Source: Pseudomonas sp. DY-1
GTDB taxonomy: Bacteria > Pseudomonadota > Gammaproteobacteria > Pseudomonadales > Pseudomonadaceae
Length of the DNA: 64,000 nucleotides
Assembly: GCF_003626975.1 (NCBI RefSeq)
Contig: NZ_CP032616.1
Location: 4,130,001 to 4,194,000 of the forward strand
Reading direction: 5' to 3'
Below are positions 39,724-50,227 of this stretch, piece by piece. The notes below the pieces were generated by a model. The model was not told the origin of the DNA. It ran no database searches and was given only the letters and a program-made list of their open reading frames with translations. The position numbers were made by a program, and so were the translations under genes. The stretch's first letter is position 1; each line of letters opens with the position of its first letter.

Positions 39724-40227
39724 ATGTCGATCAGGAAGCTGCGCATCAGCGATATCGAAGCCTTGCACCGGCTGTTCGCCGAGGTCAGCGCCGAAGGCGA
39801 GTACCTGCTGCGCGCGGAGGCACCGCCCCTTGAGCAGATGCGGGCGCTGTTGCTGCGCTCACTGCCGCTGGACCTGCCGCAGTTCGTCGTCGACGCCGAG
39901 GGCGATCTGGTGGGCTCCATTGAAATATTCCCGGCCAGCCTGTGCCAGATGGAGGACGCCTCCGGGGAAGACTTCGGCGTGCTCGGCATGCAGGTGAGGA
40001 AGACCCATCGCGGCCGGGGCCTGGGCAGTCAATTGATGGAGGCAGCGCTCGAACATTGCCGTCGGCAGGATATGCGCCGGGTGGAACTTACCGTGCTGAA
40101 ATCCAACGAAGCAGCGATCCGCCTTTACCAGCGTTTTGCCTTCCATTGGGTGGAGGACCTGCCGCCCGTCACCCTGCCCAACGGCCGCCCCGACCAGCCA
40201 CAGAAGATGCGCCTGCTGCTGGACTGA
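39724..40227 (+). CDS. GNAT family N-acetyltransferase
   Basis: A GNAT acetyltransferase of about 167 residues. The acetyl-CoA motif is VRKTHRGRGLGSQLM (near 90) and the later KSNEAAIRLYQRFAF block is the typical motif B. The start could be the ATG at 39718 or 39724; I prefer 39724 because AGGA then lies at a suitable distance. It is divergent from the BASS-SDR pair. The acceptor substrate cannot be predicted. Confidence 0.83.
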   Translation: MSIRKLRISDIEALHRLFAEVSAEGEYLLRAEAPPLEQMRALLLRSLPLDLPQFVVDAEGDLVGSIEIFPASLCQMEDASGEDFGVLGMQVRKTHRGRGLGSQLMEAALEHCRRQDMRRVELTVLKSNEAAIRLYQRFAFHWVEDLPPVTLPNGRPDQPQKMRLLLD

Positions 40228-40318
40228 GCGACAGGCCGTCAGCCCAGCTCCGACGCGCCTTCTCAGGGCTTCCGGTGGGCAGTATCCTGCGCGCCTCCCC
40301 CACGTCCTGTTGCGACCG

Positions 40319-41362
40319 ATGCTGCTGTCGACCTTCAAACCCCATGTGCTCAAGCTGATCGAGCTGCTGCAGCGCCACCCGAGGCTGATCGCCCTCTACG
40401 GCTTCTGCTCCGGCATGGCGAGCTTCTTCCTGGTGGAACGAGGGGCGCGGGTGGCCAAGGTGATCGCCATCCTGCTGCTGGTGAGCTGGGTCTGGCTGAT
40501 GCTGGAGAACCTGTTCCGGCGCAGTGTCGAGCGCCTCTTCGGCGTCGAGCTGCCGCCACCCCTGATGCGTTTCCTGACCCAGCTGATCCACCAGGAAAGC
40601 CTGTTCTTCGTGCTGCCGTTCTTCGCCATCACCACCAGCTGGAACAGCGGCCAGGCCCTGTTCACCGGGCTGCTGGGCGTGGCCGCGATCTGCTCGATCA
40701 CCGACCCGATCTACAACCGCCATCTGTCGTCGCGCCGCTGGCTGTTCCTCGCCTACCACACGCTTACGTTGTTCGCCGTGCTGCTGGCCGCGCTGCCACT
40801 GATCCTCCAGCAGACCACCGCGCAGAGCTATCGCTGGGCGTTGGGCATCGCCGTGGCGCTGTCCTTCGTCAGTCTGCTCGGTGTGTTCCGTGGACAGCGC
40901 TGGTGGCGCGTCCTGGGCCTGGGGGTGCTGACCCTGGCCCTCGGCGGGCTGGGCTGGGTCTCGCGGGTCTGGGTGCCGCCGGCGACGCTCTGGCTTACCG
41001 AAGTGGCGGTAACGCCCGACTTTGACAATCACCAGCGCACGCCAGGCGATGGCGTGGAAGAGGTCAGTGCCGCCGAGCTACGCAGCAAGGGGCTCTACGC
41101 CTACACGGCAATCAACGCCCCGCGCGGGCTGAACGAACGCATCTACCACGTGTGGCGCTTCAACGGCCGTGAAGTGGACCGAATTGCCCTGGACATCCAC
41201 GGCGGCCGCGAAGCCGGCTACCGCGCCTGGACCCACAAGCAGAACTTCCCGGCTGACCCGGCGGGCCGCTGGCAGGTGCAGGTACTGACCGAAGCGGGGC
41301 AGATGATCGGTACGCTGCGCTTCCGGGTGACCCCATCCGACCTGCCACCCAAGCCCCACTGA
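40319..41362 (+). CDS. DUF5924/DUF2914 membrane protein
   Basis: A 347-residue protein with about six to eight membrane helices (residues 20-220) followed by a periplasmic DUF2914 domain. In that domain, AYTAINAPRGLNERIYHVWR then FNGREVDRIALDIHGGREAG are the conserved blocks. DUF2914 is a small beta-rich domain of unknown function. I use the ATG at 40319, which gives MLLSTFKPHVLKLIELLQRH; the longer frame overlaps the GNAT gene. It lies 91 bases after that gene. Confidence 0.82.
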   Translation: MLLSTFKPHVLKLIELLQRHPRLIALYGFCSGMASFFLVERGARVAKVIAILLLVSWVWLMLENLFRRSVERLFGVELPPPLMRFLTQLIHQESLFFVLPFFAITTSWNSGQALFTGLLGVAAICSITDPIYNRHLSSRRWLFLAYHTLTLFAVLLAALPLILQQTTAQSYRWALGIAVALSFVSLLGVFRGQRWWRVLGLGVLTLALGGLGWVSRVWVPPATLWLTEVAVTPDFDNHQRTPGDGVEEVSAAELRSKGLYAYTAINAPRGLNERIYHVWRFNGREVDRIALDIHGGREAGYRAWTHKQNFPADPAGRWQVQVLTEAGQMIGTLRFRVTPSDLPPKPH

Positions 41363-41404
41363 GCACCAAGGTTGTTGGAGCAAGGGGAACGCCGAGTTAT
41401 TGCT

Positions 41405-41455
41405 CGCGCAACCATCCGAGCGCGATCTTTTGCGAGCAAGCTCGCTCCTACACAA
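41405..41455. repeat. REP-like element of a second type
   Basis: TTTTGCGAGCAAGCTCGCTC followed by CTACACAAA sits between convergent genes. Its core (GCGAGCAAGCTCGC) differs from the GCGAATTCATTCGC family elsewhere in the window, so two REP classes are present. Confidence 0.6.
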
Positions 41456-41464
41456 AGCGGTGAC

Positions 41465-42691
41465 TCAACCGAAGAACCAGTAGCAGACGATGATGGACGC
41501 GATTACGCCGGCCAGGTCCGCCAACAGGGCGCAGCCCACGGCGTGGCGGGCGCGCTGGATGCCCACCGAACCGAAGTAGACCGCCAGCACGTAGAAGGTG
41601 GTTTCGGTGCTGCCCTGCATGGTGGCGGCCACCAGCGCCGGGAAGCTGTCGACGCCCTGGGTCTGGATCGTCTCGATCAGCATGGCGCGGGCGGCACTGC
41701 CGGAGAAAGGTTTGACCAGCCCTGTCGGCAGTGCCTCGACGAAACGGCTGTCCAGTCCCAGGCCTTCGACTACCCAGCGGATGACGTCGAGCAGCTGATC
41801 CAGCGCACCCGAAGCACGCAGGGCACCCACAGCGCAGAGCATGGCGACCAGGTATGGCAGGAGGTTCTTCGCCACATCGAAGCCTTCCTTGGCACCTTCC
41901 ACGAATGCCTCGTAGATCGGCACCTTCCGCAGCGCCCCCATCACCAGGAAACCGAGGATCAGCGCGAACAGGGTGAGGTTGCCGAGCAGGGAGGAGAGGG
42001 CAGTCAACGCGGTCGCCGAAAGACCGGCCAGCACTGCCATGAAGCCACCAAGCAGCAACGCGGCGCCGCCGAACCAGGCGAGCAGTACCGGGTCCGTCAG
42101 CCTGATCCGCTGCATGAACGCCACCGAAAGCAGCGCCGTCATGGTGGAAATCGCGTTGGCCAGGAGGATCGGCAGGAACACCAGGGCGGGATCGCTCGCA
42201 CCGGCCTGGGCGCGGTACATGAAGATGGTCACCGGCAGCAGCACGAAGGAGGACGCGTTCATCACCATGAACAGCACCTGGGCGTTGCTCGCCGACGTGC
42301 TGCTGGGATTGAGCTCTTGCAGTGCCTTCATCGCCTTCAGGCCGATGGGCGTGGCGGCGTTGTCCAGGCCGAGGCCGTTGGCGGTGAAACTCAAGGTGAC
42401 CAGACCGAGCGCCGGGTGACCACGTGGAACCTCGGGCATCAGGCGGGCGAACAGTGGCCCGAGCAGACGCGCGAGGATATCCACAAGACCGGCCCGTTCG
42501 GCGATGCGCAGGAAACCCAGCCACAAGGTCAGGGTCCCGAATAGCAGGATCATCACATCCACCGAGAGCTTGGCCATGGCGAACAGGCTCTCCACCATCG
42601 CCGCCCAGACACCCGGGTCCCCCCCGATCCAACGCACCAGCGCGGCCACCGCCGCCACCAGGAAGAAGCTCAGCCACAGGCCGTTGAGCAT
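41465..42691 (-). CDS. Nucleoside-recognition (SpmA/SpmB-like) membrane protein
   Basis: A 408-residue membrane protein with two Gate (nucleoside recognition) domains, equivalent to a SpmA-SpmB fusion. The first half carries GLVTLSFTANGLGLDNAATP (near 115) and the second STETTFYVLAVYFGSVG (near 365), both typical. Proteins of this kind are found in non-sporulating bacteria, and their substrate is unknown; a nucleoside or ion is suspected. The ATG follows a GGGGGA site. Confidence 0.82.
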   Translation of the reverse strand: MLNGLWLSFFLVAAVAALVRWIGGDPGVWAAMVESLFAMAKLSVDVMILLFGTLTLWLGFLRIAERAGLVDILARLLGPLFARLMPEVPRGHPALGLVTLSFTANGLGLDNAATPIGLKAMKALQELNPSSTSASNAQVLFMVMNASSFVLLPVTIFMYRAQAGASDPALVFLPILLANAISTMTALLSVAFMQRIRLTDPVLLAWFGGAALLLGGFMAVLAGLSATALTALSSLLGNLTLFALILGFLVMGALRKVPIYEAFVEGAKEGFDVAKNLLPYLVAMLCAVGALRASGALDQLLDVIRWVVEGLGLDSRFVEALPTGLVKPFSGSAARAMLIETIQTQGVDSFPALVAATMQGSTETTFYVLAVYFGSVGIQRARHAVGCALLADLAGVIASIIVCYWFFG

Positions 42692-42740
42692 TTGCAGTCC
42701 CCCAGAAAACAGTGAGGCGGATTCTAGCGGGGGTGTAGCC

Positions 42741-42760
42741 GCAGGGGCGAATTCAATCTG
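42741..42760. repeat. Single REP half-element
   Basis: AGGGGCGAATTCAATCTGCC upstream of the nucleoside-recognition gene is one arm of the window's common REP, without a matching partner nearby. Confidence 0.5.
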
Positions 42761-42824
42761 CCCTTGAGCCCGCGTGAAATCCTGCCTCCCTCACCCCCGC
42801 AGGTGCTTGAATCAGGGCGCCAAC

Positions 42825-42853
42825 AAAAAAGCCCCGATCTGGTCGGGGCTTTC
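42825..42853. terminator. Bidirectional terminator after gltP
   Basis: AAAAAAGCCCCGA, a short loop and TCGGGGCTTT form a symmetric hairpin with T tracts on both strands. It lies about 20 bases past the gltP stop on the minus strand. Confidence 0.85.
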
Positions 42854-42873
42854 TCGTTCAGCACGGCGCGGCC

Positions 42874-44205
<1,332 letters not shown>

Positions 44206-44512
44206 AGTCGTCACCCTCTGAGTTCTTGTGGAAGTCGGGAGTACGGCACCGCCGGGATGGCCGAGCGGACCGCAAAAAAGGGGCGACATGATTCATAGGG
44301 AGCTAATGATCGTCTAATGCCGTAACCGCCTACCCTATGCCAAATCGGCATGACTAAAACCGGATGGGACCATGGTTCCAGCGCTTCCTAGATAGCATTT
44401 CCGGCATGGGAATTTTCCCGGAAGCGGCGACAGCAAAGTCTGTGAGCGCCATCTAGGCTGACAGGGTCCGGCCCGGTCGGGCTGCCAGTTTGTAGATGAA
44501 TGGAGAGCGGCG
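44206..44512. other. 307-bp divergent gap between gltP and wrbA
   Basis: This must hold the gltP and wrbA promoters. No gene or terminator is visible, and I could not assign a clear promoter. A GGAGAG ribosome site precedes wrbA at 44513. Confidence 0.45.
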
Positions 44513-45109
44513 ATGAAGAAGGTCCTGGTGCTCTATTACTCGATGTACGGTCATATCGAACGTATGGCGGAATCCGTCGCCGAAGGCGCGCGCAGCGTGC
44601 CCGGCGTGGAAGTGACCCTCAAGCGTGTGCCGGAAACCATGCCTGAGGATGTGGCCCGTAAAGCCGGCGCCAAGCTGGATCAGGCCGCGCCCGTGGCCAG
44701 CCCGCAGGAGCTGGAGGACTACGACGCCATCCTGTTCGGCACGCCGACTCGCTTTGGCAACATGAGCGCACAGATGCGCAGCTTCCTCGACCAGACTGGC
44801 GGGCTTTGGGTGAAGGGCGCGCTGATCGGCAAGATCGGCAGCGTCTTCACCTCAACCGGCACCGGCGGCGGTTCGGAAACCACCATCACTTCGTTCTGGC
44901 ACACGCTGGCGCATCACGGAATGCTGCTTGCCGGACTGCCCTATTCGGCACCGGAACTGACCGATATCAGTGAGCTGCGAGGGGGCTCACCCTATGGCGC
45001 GGCTACCGTGGCCGGCAGCGATGGCTCGCGCCAGCCCAGCGCCAAGGAGCTATCCCTGGCGAAATTCCAGGGCGCGCACGTGGCGACTTTGGTCAGCAGG
45101 ATGAAATGA
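44513..45109 (+). CDS. wrbA: NAD(P)H:quinone oxidoreductase, WrbA type
   Basis: A 198-residue flavodoxin-fold quinone reductase that reduces quinones by two electrons and so limits oxidative cycling. [19 protein letters not shown] (residues 8-26) is the FMN phosphate loop, and [20 protein letters not shown] plus [11 protein letters not shown] complete the flavin site. The ATG follows GGAGAG. It is convergent with the Ivy-family operon, with a large inverted repeat in the gap. Confidence 0.92.
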   Translation: MKKVLVLYYSMYGHIERMAESVAEGARSVPGVEVTLKRVPETMPEDVARKAGAKLDQAAPVASPQELEDYDAILFGTPTRFGNMSAQMRSFLDQTGGLWVKGALIGKIGSVFTSTGTGGGSETTITSFWHTLAHHGMLLAGLPYSAPELTDISELRGGSPYGAATVAGSDGSRQPSAKELSLAKFQGAHVATLVSRMK

Positions 45110-45421
45110 GGGGAGACCCTTGTGGGGGCGATTTCAATCGCTATGCAGGCCGAAGGACTGCTCGACAAGGTCCCAGGGGGCAACCCTGTCGCCATTCGCG
45201 AATAAATTCGCCCCCACAAAAGAAGCATTCATTACTGACGAGCAAATGTTTCTGCTGCCGGGAGCTGGAACTTTCCAACTCCCGGCAGCAGCTCGCCCGA
45301 CCCGGCCCACATCGTCGTGGAGGCACCCCTTCTGCCCCTAGGTCACGCCGCTCCAGACAACGCGGAACAACCCGGCCCCTTGGTCCATCGGCCCGTCGCC
45401 GGACCTTGATCCCTTGAGTCC
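45110..45421. repeat. REP pair and long inverted repeat between wrbA and the Ivy gene
   Basis: This 312-bp convergent gap holds no gene. Positions 45117-45225 form a REP pair (TTGTGGGGGCGATTTCAATC on the left, GCGAATAAATTCGCCCCCAC on the right). Positions 45252-45291 form a 19+19 inverted repeat with a 2-base loop (CTGCTGCCGGGAGCTGGAA and its near-perfect complement, one mismatch). The second hairpin lacks a T run, but may end transcription from both sides. Confidence 0.75.
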
Positions 45422-45886
45422 TCAATACCAGTTCGGGTCCGCTTTCAATTGCTCGTCGAGGATGTGCCGGACTTCTTCGTCCGGCTCGCCGAGCCAGCGA
45501 TAACTGGCATGTCGACTGGGCGACTTGTCGGATGGCAAGCCGTCCGGCAACTGCACATAGAGTGCCCAGACGTCGTCCTTGTTCCAGCTGAAGGCAACAT
45601 AGAGGCGCTGGCTGAAGCAGTTCTTGGCTTCGCAGAGCCCGCCCACCAGATACTTGTCACCCTCGTCTTCAACCGCCTTCATTGGCGGCGCAGTGCCCGA
45701 AAGATTCATGACCCACTCGGGTAGTCGGCTTTCGTCTTGCACCAGCTCCTGCCAGGTCTCCTGATACTCAGGGTCGCTGCCGAGCAGTTCGTTGAGGCGG
45801 TGCTGGGCGTCCGTGTCGGCGGCCAGCGCTTGAGCGCCGGCCAGCCCCAGGAGCAAGGCGGTAACCGCCTTGATCGAGCGATCCAT
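45422..45886 (-). CDS. Ivy family protein (inhibitor of vertebrate lysozyme-like)
   Basis: A 154-residue periplasmic protein: signal peptide to about residue 22, then the Ivy fold with GGLCEAKNCFSQRLYVAFSW near 82-101. Ivy proteins inhibit c-type lysozyme through a loop of the form CKPHDC, whose histidine enters the enzyme active site. Here the loop is C85-E-A-K-N-C90, keeping the disulfide but replacing the histidine with lysine, so direct lysozyme inhibition is doubtful. The ATG at 45886 follows GAGGAGG. It is last in a four-gene minus-strand unit of small envelope proteins. Confidence 0.82.
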   Translation of the reverse strand: MDRSIKAVTALLLGLAGAQALAADTDAQHRLNELLGSDPEYQETWQELVQDESRLPEWVMNLSGTAPPMKAVEDEGDKYLVGGLCEAKNCFSQRLYVAFSWNKDDVWALYVQLPDGLPSDKSPSRHASYRWLGEPDEEVRHILDEQLKADPNWY

Positions 45887-45896
45887 GAAAGCCTCC

Positions 45897-46058
45897 TCAG
45901 GGAGCGCGTCGGCCCATGATGAAGGACACCACGAACAGCACCAGGAAGATGACGAAAAGTATCTTCGCGATGCCCGCAGCGGTTCCGGCGATACCACCGA
46001 ATCCAAGCACGGCGGCGACGATTGCGATGACCAGGAAAGTAAGTGCCCAACTCAGCAT
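45897..46058 (-). CDS. DUF1328 small membrane protein
   Basis: A 53-residue protein made almost entirely of two hydrophobic helices ([20 protein letters not shown], then a second helix ending FIMGRRAP), the DUF1328 pattern. The ATG at 46058 has an AGGAG site, and the stop lies 10 bases before the Ivy-family start. DUF1328 proteins are common in proteobacteria and often stress-induced; function unknown. Confidence 0.88.
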   Translation of the reverse strand: MLSWALTFLVIAIVAAVLGFGGIAGTAAGIAKILFVIFLVLFVVSFIMGRRAP

Positions 46059-46083
46059 GGCCTTTCTCCTTTTGCTTCTGTTG

Positions 46084-46218
46084 TCAGCGCGACTGCGCAG
46101 GGACCACCGGCACGACGCAGACCGCAGCGTCGGTGGGTGTTGCATACCGTTGGCAGGCGCTGCGCAACATGACGATGCCACACAGCGCGGTAGTCAGGGC
46201 GAAGGCAAGGCTCAACAT
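46084..46218 (-). CDS. Small hydrophobic protein, 44 residues
   Basis: A short frame ([20 protein letters not shown] and on) with one membrane helix and a C-terminal tail. An AGAGG site is 11 bases upstream, a little far. It sits between two better-supported small genes on the same strand with normal operon spacing, which is the main reason to accept it. No family is recognised. Confidence 0.5.
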   Translation of the reverse strand: MLSLAFALTTALCGIVMLRSACQRYATPTDAAVCVVPVVPAQSR

Positions 46219-46238
46219 GACGGCACGCCTCTGCTCGA

Positions 46239-46478
46239 TCAGAAGACCCAGCGCGGCTGGGCGCCGGCCTCGGTCCACATGTGCTGACTCACCTCATGCA
46301 GCGCGCCATCGGCACGAACCGGGGCCGTCCGGCTGCTCTGTTCCGCAGCGGGAACCTGCAGCGGCGCCGGCTGGATGCGCTCTCGCAGGTGCTGTTCGGC
46401 GAGCATGCCGAGCACCACGACCAGCCCGGTCAGAAGGACCATCAGCCATCTGGACGACCACCACTGGAAACCTTTCAT
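46239..46478 (-). CDS. Small single-span membrane protein, 79 residues
   Basis: It begins MKGFQWWSSRWLMVLLTGLV, a basic N terminus and one membrane helix, followed by a polar tail rich in Pro, Ala and Gln that ends HMWTEAGAQPRWVF. GGAGG 8 bases ahead of the ATG supports translation. It is the first gene of the unit that ends with the Ivy-family gene and lies divergent from algB. No known family is recognised. Confidence 0.6.
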   Translation of the reverse strand: MKGFQWWSSRWLMVLLTGLVVVLGMLAEQHLRERIQPAPLQVPAAEQSSRTAPVRADGALHEVSQHMWTEAGAQPRWVF

Positions 46479-46928
46479 CCTCGAATCCTCCCTTGGGGTG
46501 GATTTGTGGCCTCGTTACTTCAGATGCATGGCTCACGCCAGCCGCGGCCCTTCAAAAATCCTCACCAGCTCAATGGGTTACTTGAGAACCTCGACCACGC
46601 CCGACGGCACTTTGCACGATCAGGCTCAGCTCGCCAGGCAAATTGCATGCTCTTAAAAGGCCCGGAACCTCCCTGTTCCAGGCGGAGCTGTCCTGAAGGT
46701 GCACTGGGGTCACAAGAGGTAGAAAGACCGATGCGCCTTCAGGTATCGGGAACATCGCAAGGCCTGTGCCAGTCTTGATAATGAATAAACTTTCTTAGAA
46801 ATCAGTAAGTTATATTTTGTCTAGGCACTTCACACACTTGCATGCTGCAATGCCTGTAGGAAAAACGCGTGCAACTTGCACGACATTTCTTGGACTAACT
46901 TTCTATGACTCGGAAATGGAGTGAGAGC
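46479..46928. other. 450-bp divergent region upstream of algB
   Basis: No gene is supported. The stretch 46770-46830 is very AT-rich for this chromosome and is the likely algB promoter. GGCAC and TTGC boxes near 46823-46838 recall a sigma-54 promoter, but the 14-base spacing between GG and GC is wrong. A GGAGTGAGAG ribosome site precedes the ATG at 46929. Confidence 0.5.
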
Positions 46929-48275
46929 ATGGAACAGGTAACCGAGAACCAGGGACGAATCCTGCTGGTGGATGACGAGGCCGCCATCCTGCGTACCTTT
47001 CGCTACTGCCTGGAGGACGAAGGCTACAGCGTTGCCACGGCCGCCAGTGCGGCGCAGGCGGAGACGATCCTGCAGAGGCAGGTCTTCGACCTGTGCTTCC
47101 TCGATCTGCGTCTGGGCGAGGACAGCGGCCTCGACGTACTGGCGCAGATGCGCGTACAGGCGCCTTGGATGCGCGTGGTGATCGTGACTGCGCACTCAGC
47201 GGTCGATACGGCGGTGGATGCGATGCAGGCCGGCGCCGCCGATTACCTGGTCAAGCCCTGCAGCCCTGACCAATTGCGCATGGCCGCGGCCAAGCAGCTG
47301 GAAGTGCGCCAACTCACCGCGCGCCTGGAAGCCCTCGAAGGTGAAGTACGCCGCGCGGGTGAGGGACTGTTTTCCCAGAGCCCGCCCATGATGGCCGTGC
47401 TGGAGACCGCGAGGCAGGTGGCCGGCACCGACGCCAATATCCTCATTCTTGGTGAATCGGGCACCGGTAAGGGAGAACTGGCCCGCGCCATCCATGGCTG
47501 GAGCAAGCGCGCGAAGAAAGCTGTCGTCACCATCAATTGCCCCTCGCTGTCGGCCGACCTGATGGAAAGCGAGCTATTCGGACACAACCGGGGAGCCTTT
47601 ACCGGTGCCAGCGAAAGCACCCTGGGCCGGGTAAGCCAGGCCGATGGCGGAACGCTGTTCCTCGACGAGATTGGCGACTTCCCCCTGAGCCTCCAGCCCA
47701 AACTGCTGCGTTTCATCCAGGACAAGGAGTACGAACGGGTGGGCGACCCGGTGACCCGTCGCGCCGATGTGCGCATTCTCGCCGCCACCAACCTTGATCT
47801 GGACGAGATGGTTCGCGACGGCCGCTTCCGAGAGGACCTGCTCTATCGCATCAACGTGATTGCCTTGAGCCTGCCGCCGTTACGCGAACGCCACGAAGAC
47901 ATCCTCGACCTCGCCGAGCGCTTCCTGGCGCGCTTCGTCGGCGAGTATGCACGTCCGGCGCGGGCCTTCAGCGAAGAAGCGACGGCAGCGCTGCTCAACT
48001 ATCGCTGGCCGGGTAACGTGCGCGAACTGCGCAACGTGATCGAGCGCGCCACGATCATCTGCAACCAGGAGCGAGTCGAGGTCAGCCACCTGGGGCTGGG
48101 CGACACACCCACGGCCAATGCGCCGAGGGTAGGAGGACCGCTGAGCCTGGAAGACCTGGAACGCGCACATATCGCCGGAGTACTGGCCACTAGCGAGACG
48201 CTCGACCAGGCCGCCCGTACGCTGGGTATCGACGCTTCGACCCTGTATCGCAAACGCAAGCTTTACGGCCTCTGA
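46929..48275 (+). CDS. algB: Sigma-54-dependent response regulator AlgB
   Basis: A 448-residue NtrC-family response regulator. The receiver domain carries Asp59 as phospho-acceptor. The AAA+ domain has GESGTGK (175-181), the sigma-54-contacting GAFTGA loop (222-227) and TLFLDEIGDF as Walker B. A C-terminal Fis-type helix-turn-helix follows (LDQAARTLGIDASTLYRKRK). AlgB controls alginate synthesis and other virulence-related genes in P. aeruginosa, downstream of KinB, whose gene follows 13 bases later. I start at 46929; an ATG at 46905 would add eight residues without a good ribosome site. Confidence 0.92.
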   Translation: MEQVTENQGRILLVDDEAAILRTFRYCLEDEGYSVATAASAAQAETILQRQVFDLCFLDLRLGEDSGLDVLAQMRVQAPWMRVVIVTAHSAVDTAVDAMQAGAADYLVKPCSPDQLRMAAAKQLEVRQLTARLEALEGEVRRAGEGLFSQSPPMMAVLETARQVAGTDANILILGESGTGKGELARAIHGWSKRAKKAVVTINCPSLSADLMESELFGHNRGAFTGASESTLGRVSQADGGTLFLDEIGDFPLSLQPKLLRFIQDKEYERVGDPVTRRADVRILAATNLDLDEMVRDGRFREDLLYRINVIALSLPPLRERHEDILDLAERFLARFVGEYARPARAFSEEATAALLNYRWPGNVRELRNVIERATIICNQERVEVSHLGLGDTPTANAPRVGGPLSLEDLERAHIAGVLATSETLDQAARTLGIDASTLYRKRKLYGL

Positions 48276-48288
48276 AGGGGTCGCCGCC

Positions 48289-50064
48289 ATGCGACTGCGC
48301 ACGCGACTGTTTCTGAGCATCTCGGCACTGATCACCGTCGCCCTCCTGGGATTGCTGCTGGGCCTGGTCAGCGTGATGCAAATGGCAAGCTCCCAGGAAC
48401 GCCTGATCAACCAGTCCTTCGCCACCATCGATATCAGCCTGCGGATGCGCCAGCAGCTGGGCGACCAGATGGTCAACCTGATGGGCAGGGACCTGGACCT
48501 GCCGGCCTTGCAGGCCTCGCAGCAGAAGTTCCTTGCGGCGTTGGATGAGGGCCTGCACTCGACCACGGATGAGCAGACCCTCGCACACTTCCAGCGGATC
48601 GCCGCGTCCTACAAGATCTTCCTCGACGTCGTGCGACAGCCCGTCAGCCTGCGCTGGAGCCTGCTGGACGACGACGACTTCAGCCACTCCCTGGATATCC
48701 TGCGCACCAGCATGGTGGAGCTGCAGCGCCATTCGCTGTCCGTGGTCGGCGACGCCGAAGGCGCTGCGCGCAATCGGGCGCTGCTGGTTGCAAGCCTGCT
48801 CGGCCTGCTCGGTATAGCGGTCCTGGCGGTCGGCCTCATTACCGCCCAGGGCATGGCTCGTCGCTTCGCCGAACCCATCGACGCACTGGCCAAGGCCGCC
48901 GACCAGGTGGGCCGGGGAGATTTCAAGGTCACGCTACCCCTGTCGCCGGTGAACGAGATGTCCACGCTGATCCGTCGCTTTGGCCTGATGGCCGAGGCCC
49001 TGCGCATGTTCAAGGAAACCAATGTCGAGAAACTGCTGGCCGAGCAGCAGCGCCTGAAGGCAGTCCTCGACAGCATCGACGACGGCCTGCTGATCCTTGA
49101 TCGGCAGGGGCGCATCCAGCACGCGAACCCAGTGGCACAGCGGCAGCTCTCCTGGGAGGAGGTCGTCCCCGGCCAGCTGCTGTCGCAGGCCCTTGGCCGG
49201 CCAGAGCTGGACGAGCTGGCCCAGCGGGTGCTGCGCGGTGAAACCCTGGACGAAGCGCCCGAGGACCTGGAAGTAAACGCGGACGGCGAGCAACGCCTGC
49301 TGAACTGGCGGCTGGTGCCGGTGGCGCTTGACGCAGAGCGCCTGCAGGGTGGAGTGATGGTGCTGCGAGACGTAACTGAAGAACGTGCCTTCGAGCGGGT
49401 ACGTAACGAGTTCGTGCTGCGCGCCTCCCACGAGCTGCGGACACCGGTAACCGGCATGCAGATGGCCTTCGGTCTTCTCAACGAGCGCCTGAACTTCGAC
49501 CCCGAAGGCCGCGAGGCGGACTTGCTGAAGACGGTGGACGAGGAAATGCAGCGGCTGGTACGCCTGATCAACGACTTGCTCGACTTTTCCCGCTACCAGA
49601 GTGGCGTGCAGGTACTGGAGCGCGAGCCCTGTGACCTGGAGGAACTGCTTGTAGCTCTACGTCAGCGCTACGAGCCCCAAGCCAGCGAGCACGGTATCGA
49701 GATCGAACTGGAGCTGCACCCACCACTACCGCGGATGAGCCTCGATCGACTGCAAATCGAGCGGGTGCTGGACAACCTGGTGGGCAACGCGATTCGCCAT
49801 AGCCCGAATGGCGGGCATATCCGCTTGCAGGCCCGGCGACACGGCGAACGGGTGCTGTTGAGTGTGGCGGACGACGGCGAGGGCGTGCCCTACAGCCAGC
49901 AGTCGCGGATCTTCGAGCCATTCGTGCAGGTTGGCCACCGCAAAGGTGGTGCCGGCCTTGGCCTGGCCATGTGCAAGGAGATCGTGCAACTGCACGGCGG
50001 GCGCATCGGCCTGTATTCACGCCCTGGGCATGGCGCGCAGTTCTATATGACGTTGCCGATGTAA
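48289..50064 (+). CDS. kinB: Sensor histidine kinase KinB
   Basis: A 591-residue membrane sensor kinase, the cognate partner of AlgB. Two membrane helices (about 8-30 and 160-185) flank a periplasmic domain; then come HAMP (RRFAEPIDALAKAADQVGRG), a PAS domain (LKAVLDSIDDGLLILDRQGR), a HisKA domain with ASHELRTP (phospho-His381) and an ATPase domain with NAIRHS, DDGEG and GGAGLGLAM. KinB is best known as a phosphatase or kinase of AlgB that restrains alginate production. Its GTG/ATG spacing from algB shows an operon. Confidence 0.92.
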   Translation: MRLRTRLFLSISALITVALLGLLLGLVSVMQMASSQERLINQSFATIDISLRMRQQLGDQMVNLMGRDLDLPALQASQQKFLAALDEGLHSTTDEQTLAHFQRIAASYKIFLDVVRQPVSLRWSLLDDDDFSHSLDILRTSMVELQRHSLSVVGDAEGAARNRALLVASLLGLLGIAVLAVGLITAQGMARRFAEPIDALAKAADQVGRGDFKVTLPLSPVNEMSTLIRRFGLMAEALRMFKETNVEKLLAEQQRLKAVLDSIDDGLLILDRQGRIQHANPVAQRQLSWEEVVPGQLLSQALGRPELDELAQRVLRGETLDEAPEDLEVNADGEQRLLNWRLVPVALDAERLQGGVMVLRDVTEERAFERVRNEFVLRASHELRTPVTGMQMAFGLLNERLNFDPEGREADLLKTVDEEMQRLVRLINDLLDFSRYQSGVQVLEREPCDLEELLVALRQRYEPQASEHGIEIELELHPPLPRMSLDRLQIERVLDNLVGNAIRHSPNGGHIRLQARRHGERVLLSVADDGEGVPYSQQSRIFEPFVQVGHRKGGAGLGLAMCKEIVQLHGGRIGLYSRPGHGAQFYMTLPM

Positions 50065-50087
50065 GGGCGCGCTCGGAGCCTGCTTGC

Positions 50088-50187
50088 TTGTAGGGGCGAG
50101 TTCATTCGCCAAGCAGGCCGAAGGCATGCCCGCAAGGTTGAAAGGGTGCAGCTGCGCTGCCCTTGGCGAATGAATTCAACCCTACAG
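50088..50187. repeat. REP-type inverted pair after kinB
   Basis: TTGTAGGGGCGAGTTCATTC at the left and CTTGGCGAATGAATTC at the right bracket a middle with GCAGCTGCGCTGC. It lies between convergent kinB and ampDh2, so it may also act as a shared transcript end. Confidence 0.75.
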
Positions 50188-50227
50188 AAGAGAAGTCCGT
50201 GCACTGGGTAGATTCGCGGCTCGCCCC

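Noticed and set aside
46820..46840. Sigma-54-like GGCAC ... TTGC boxes upstream of algB
   Set aside because: Fourteen bases separate GG and GC instead of the required ten.
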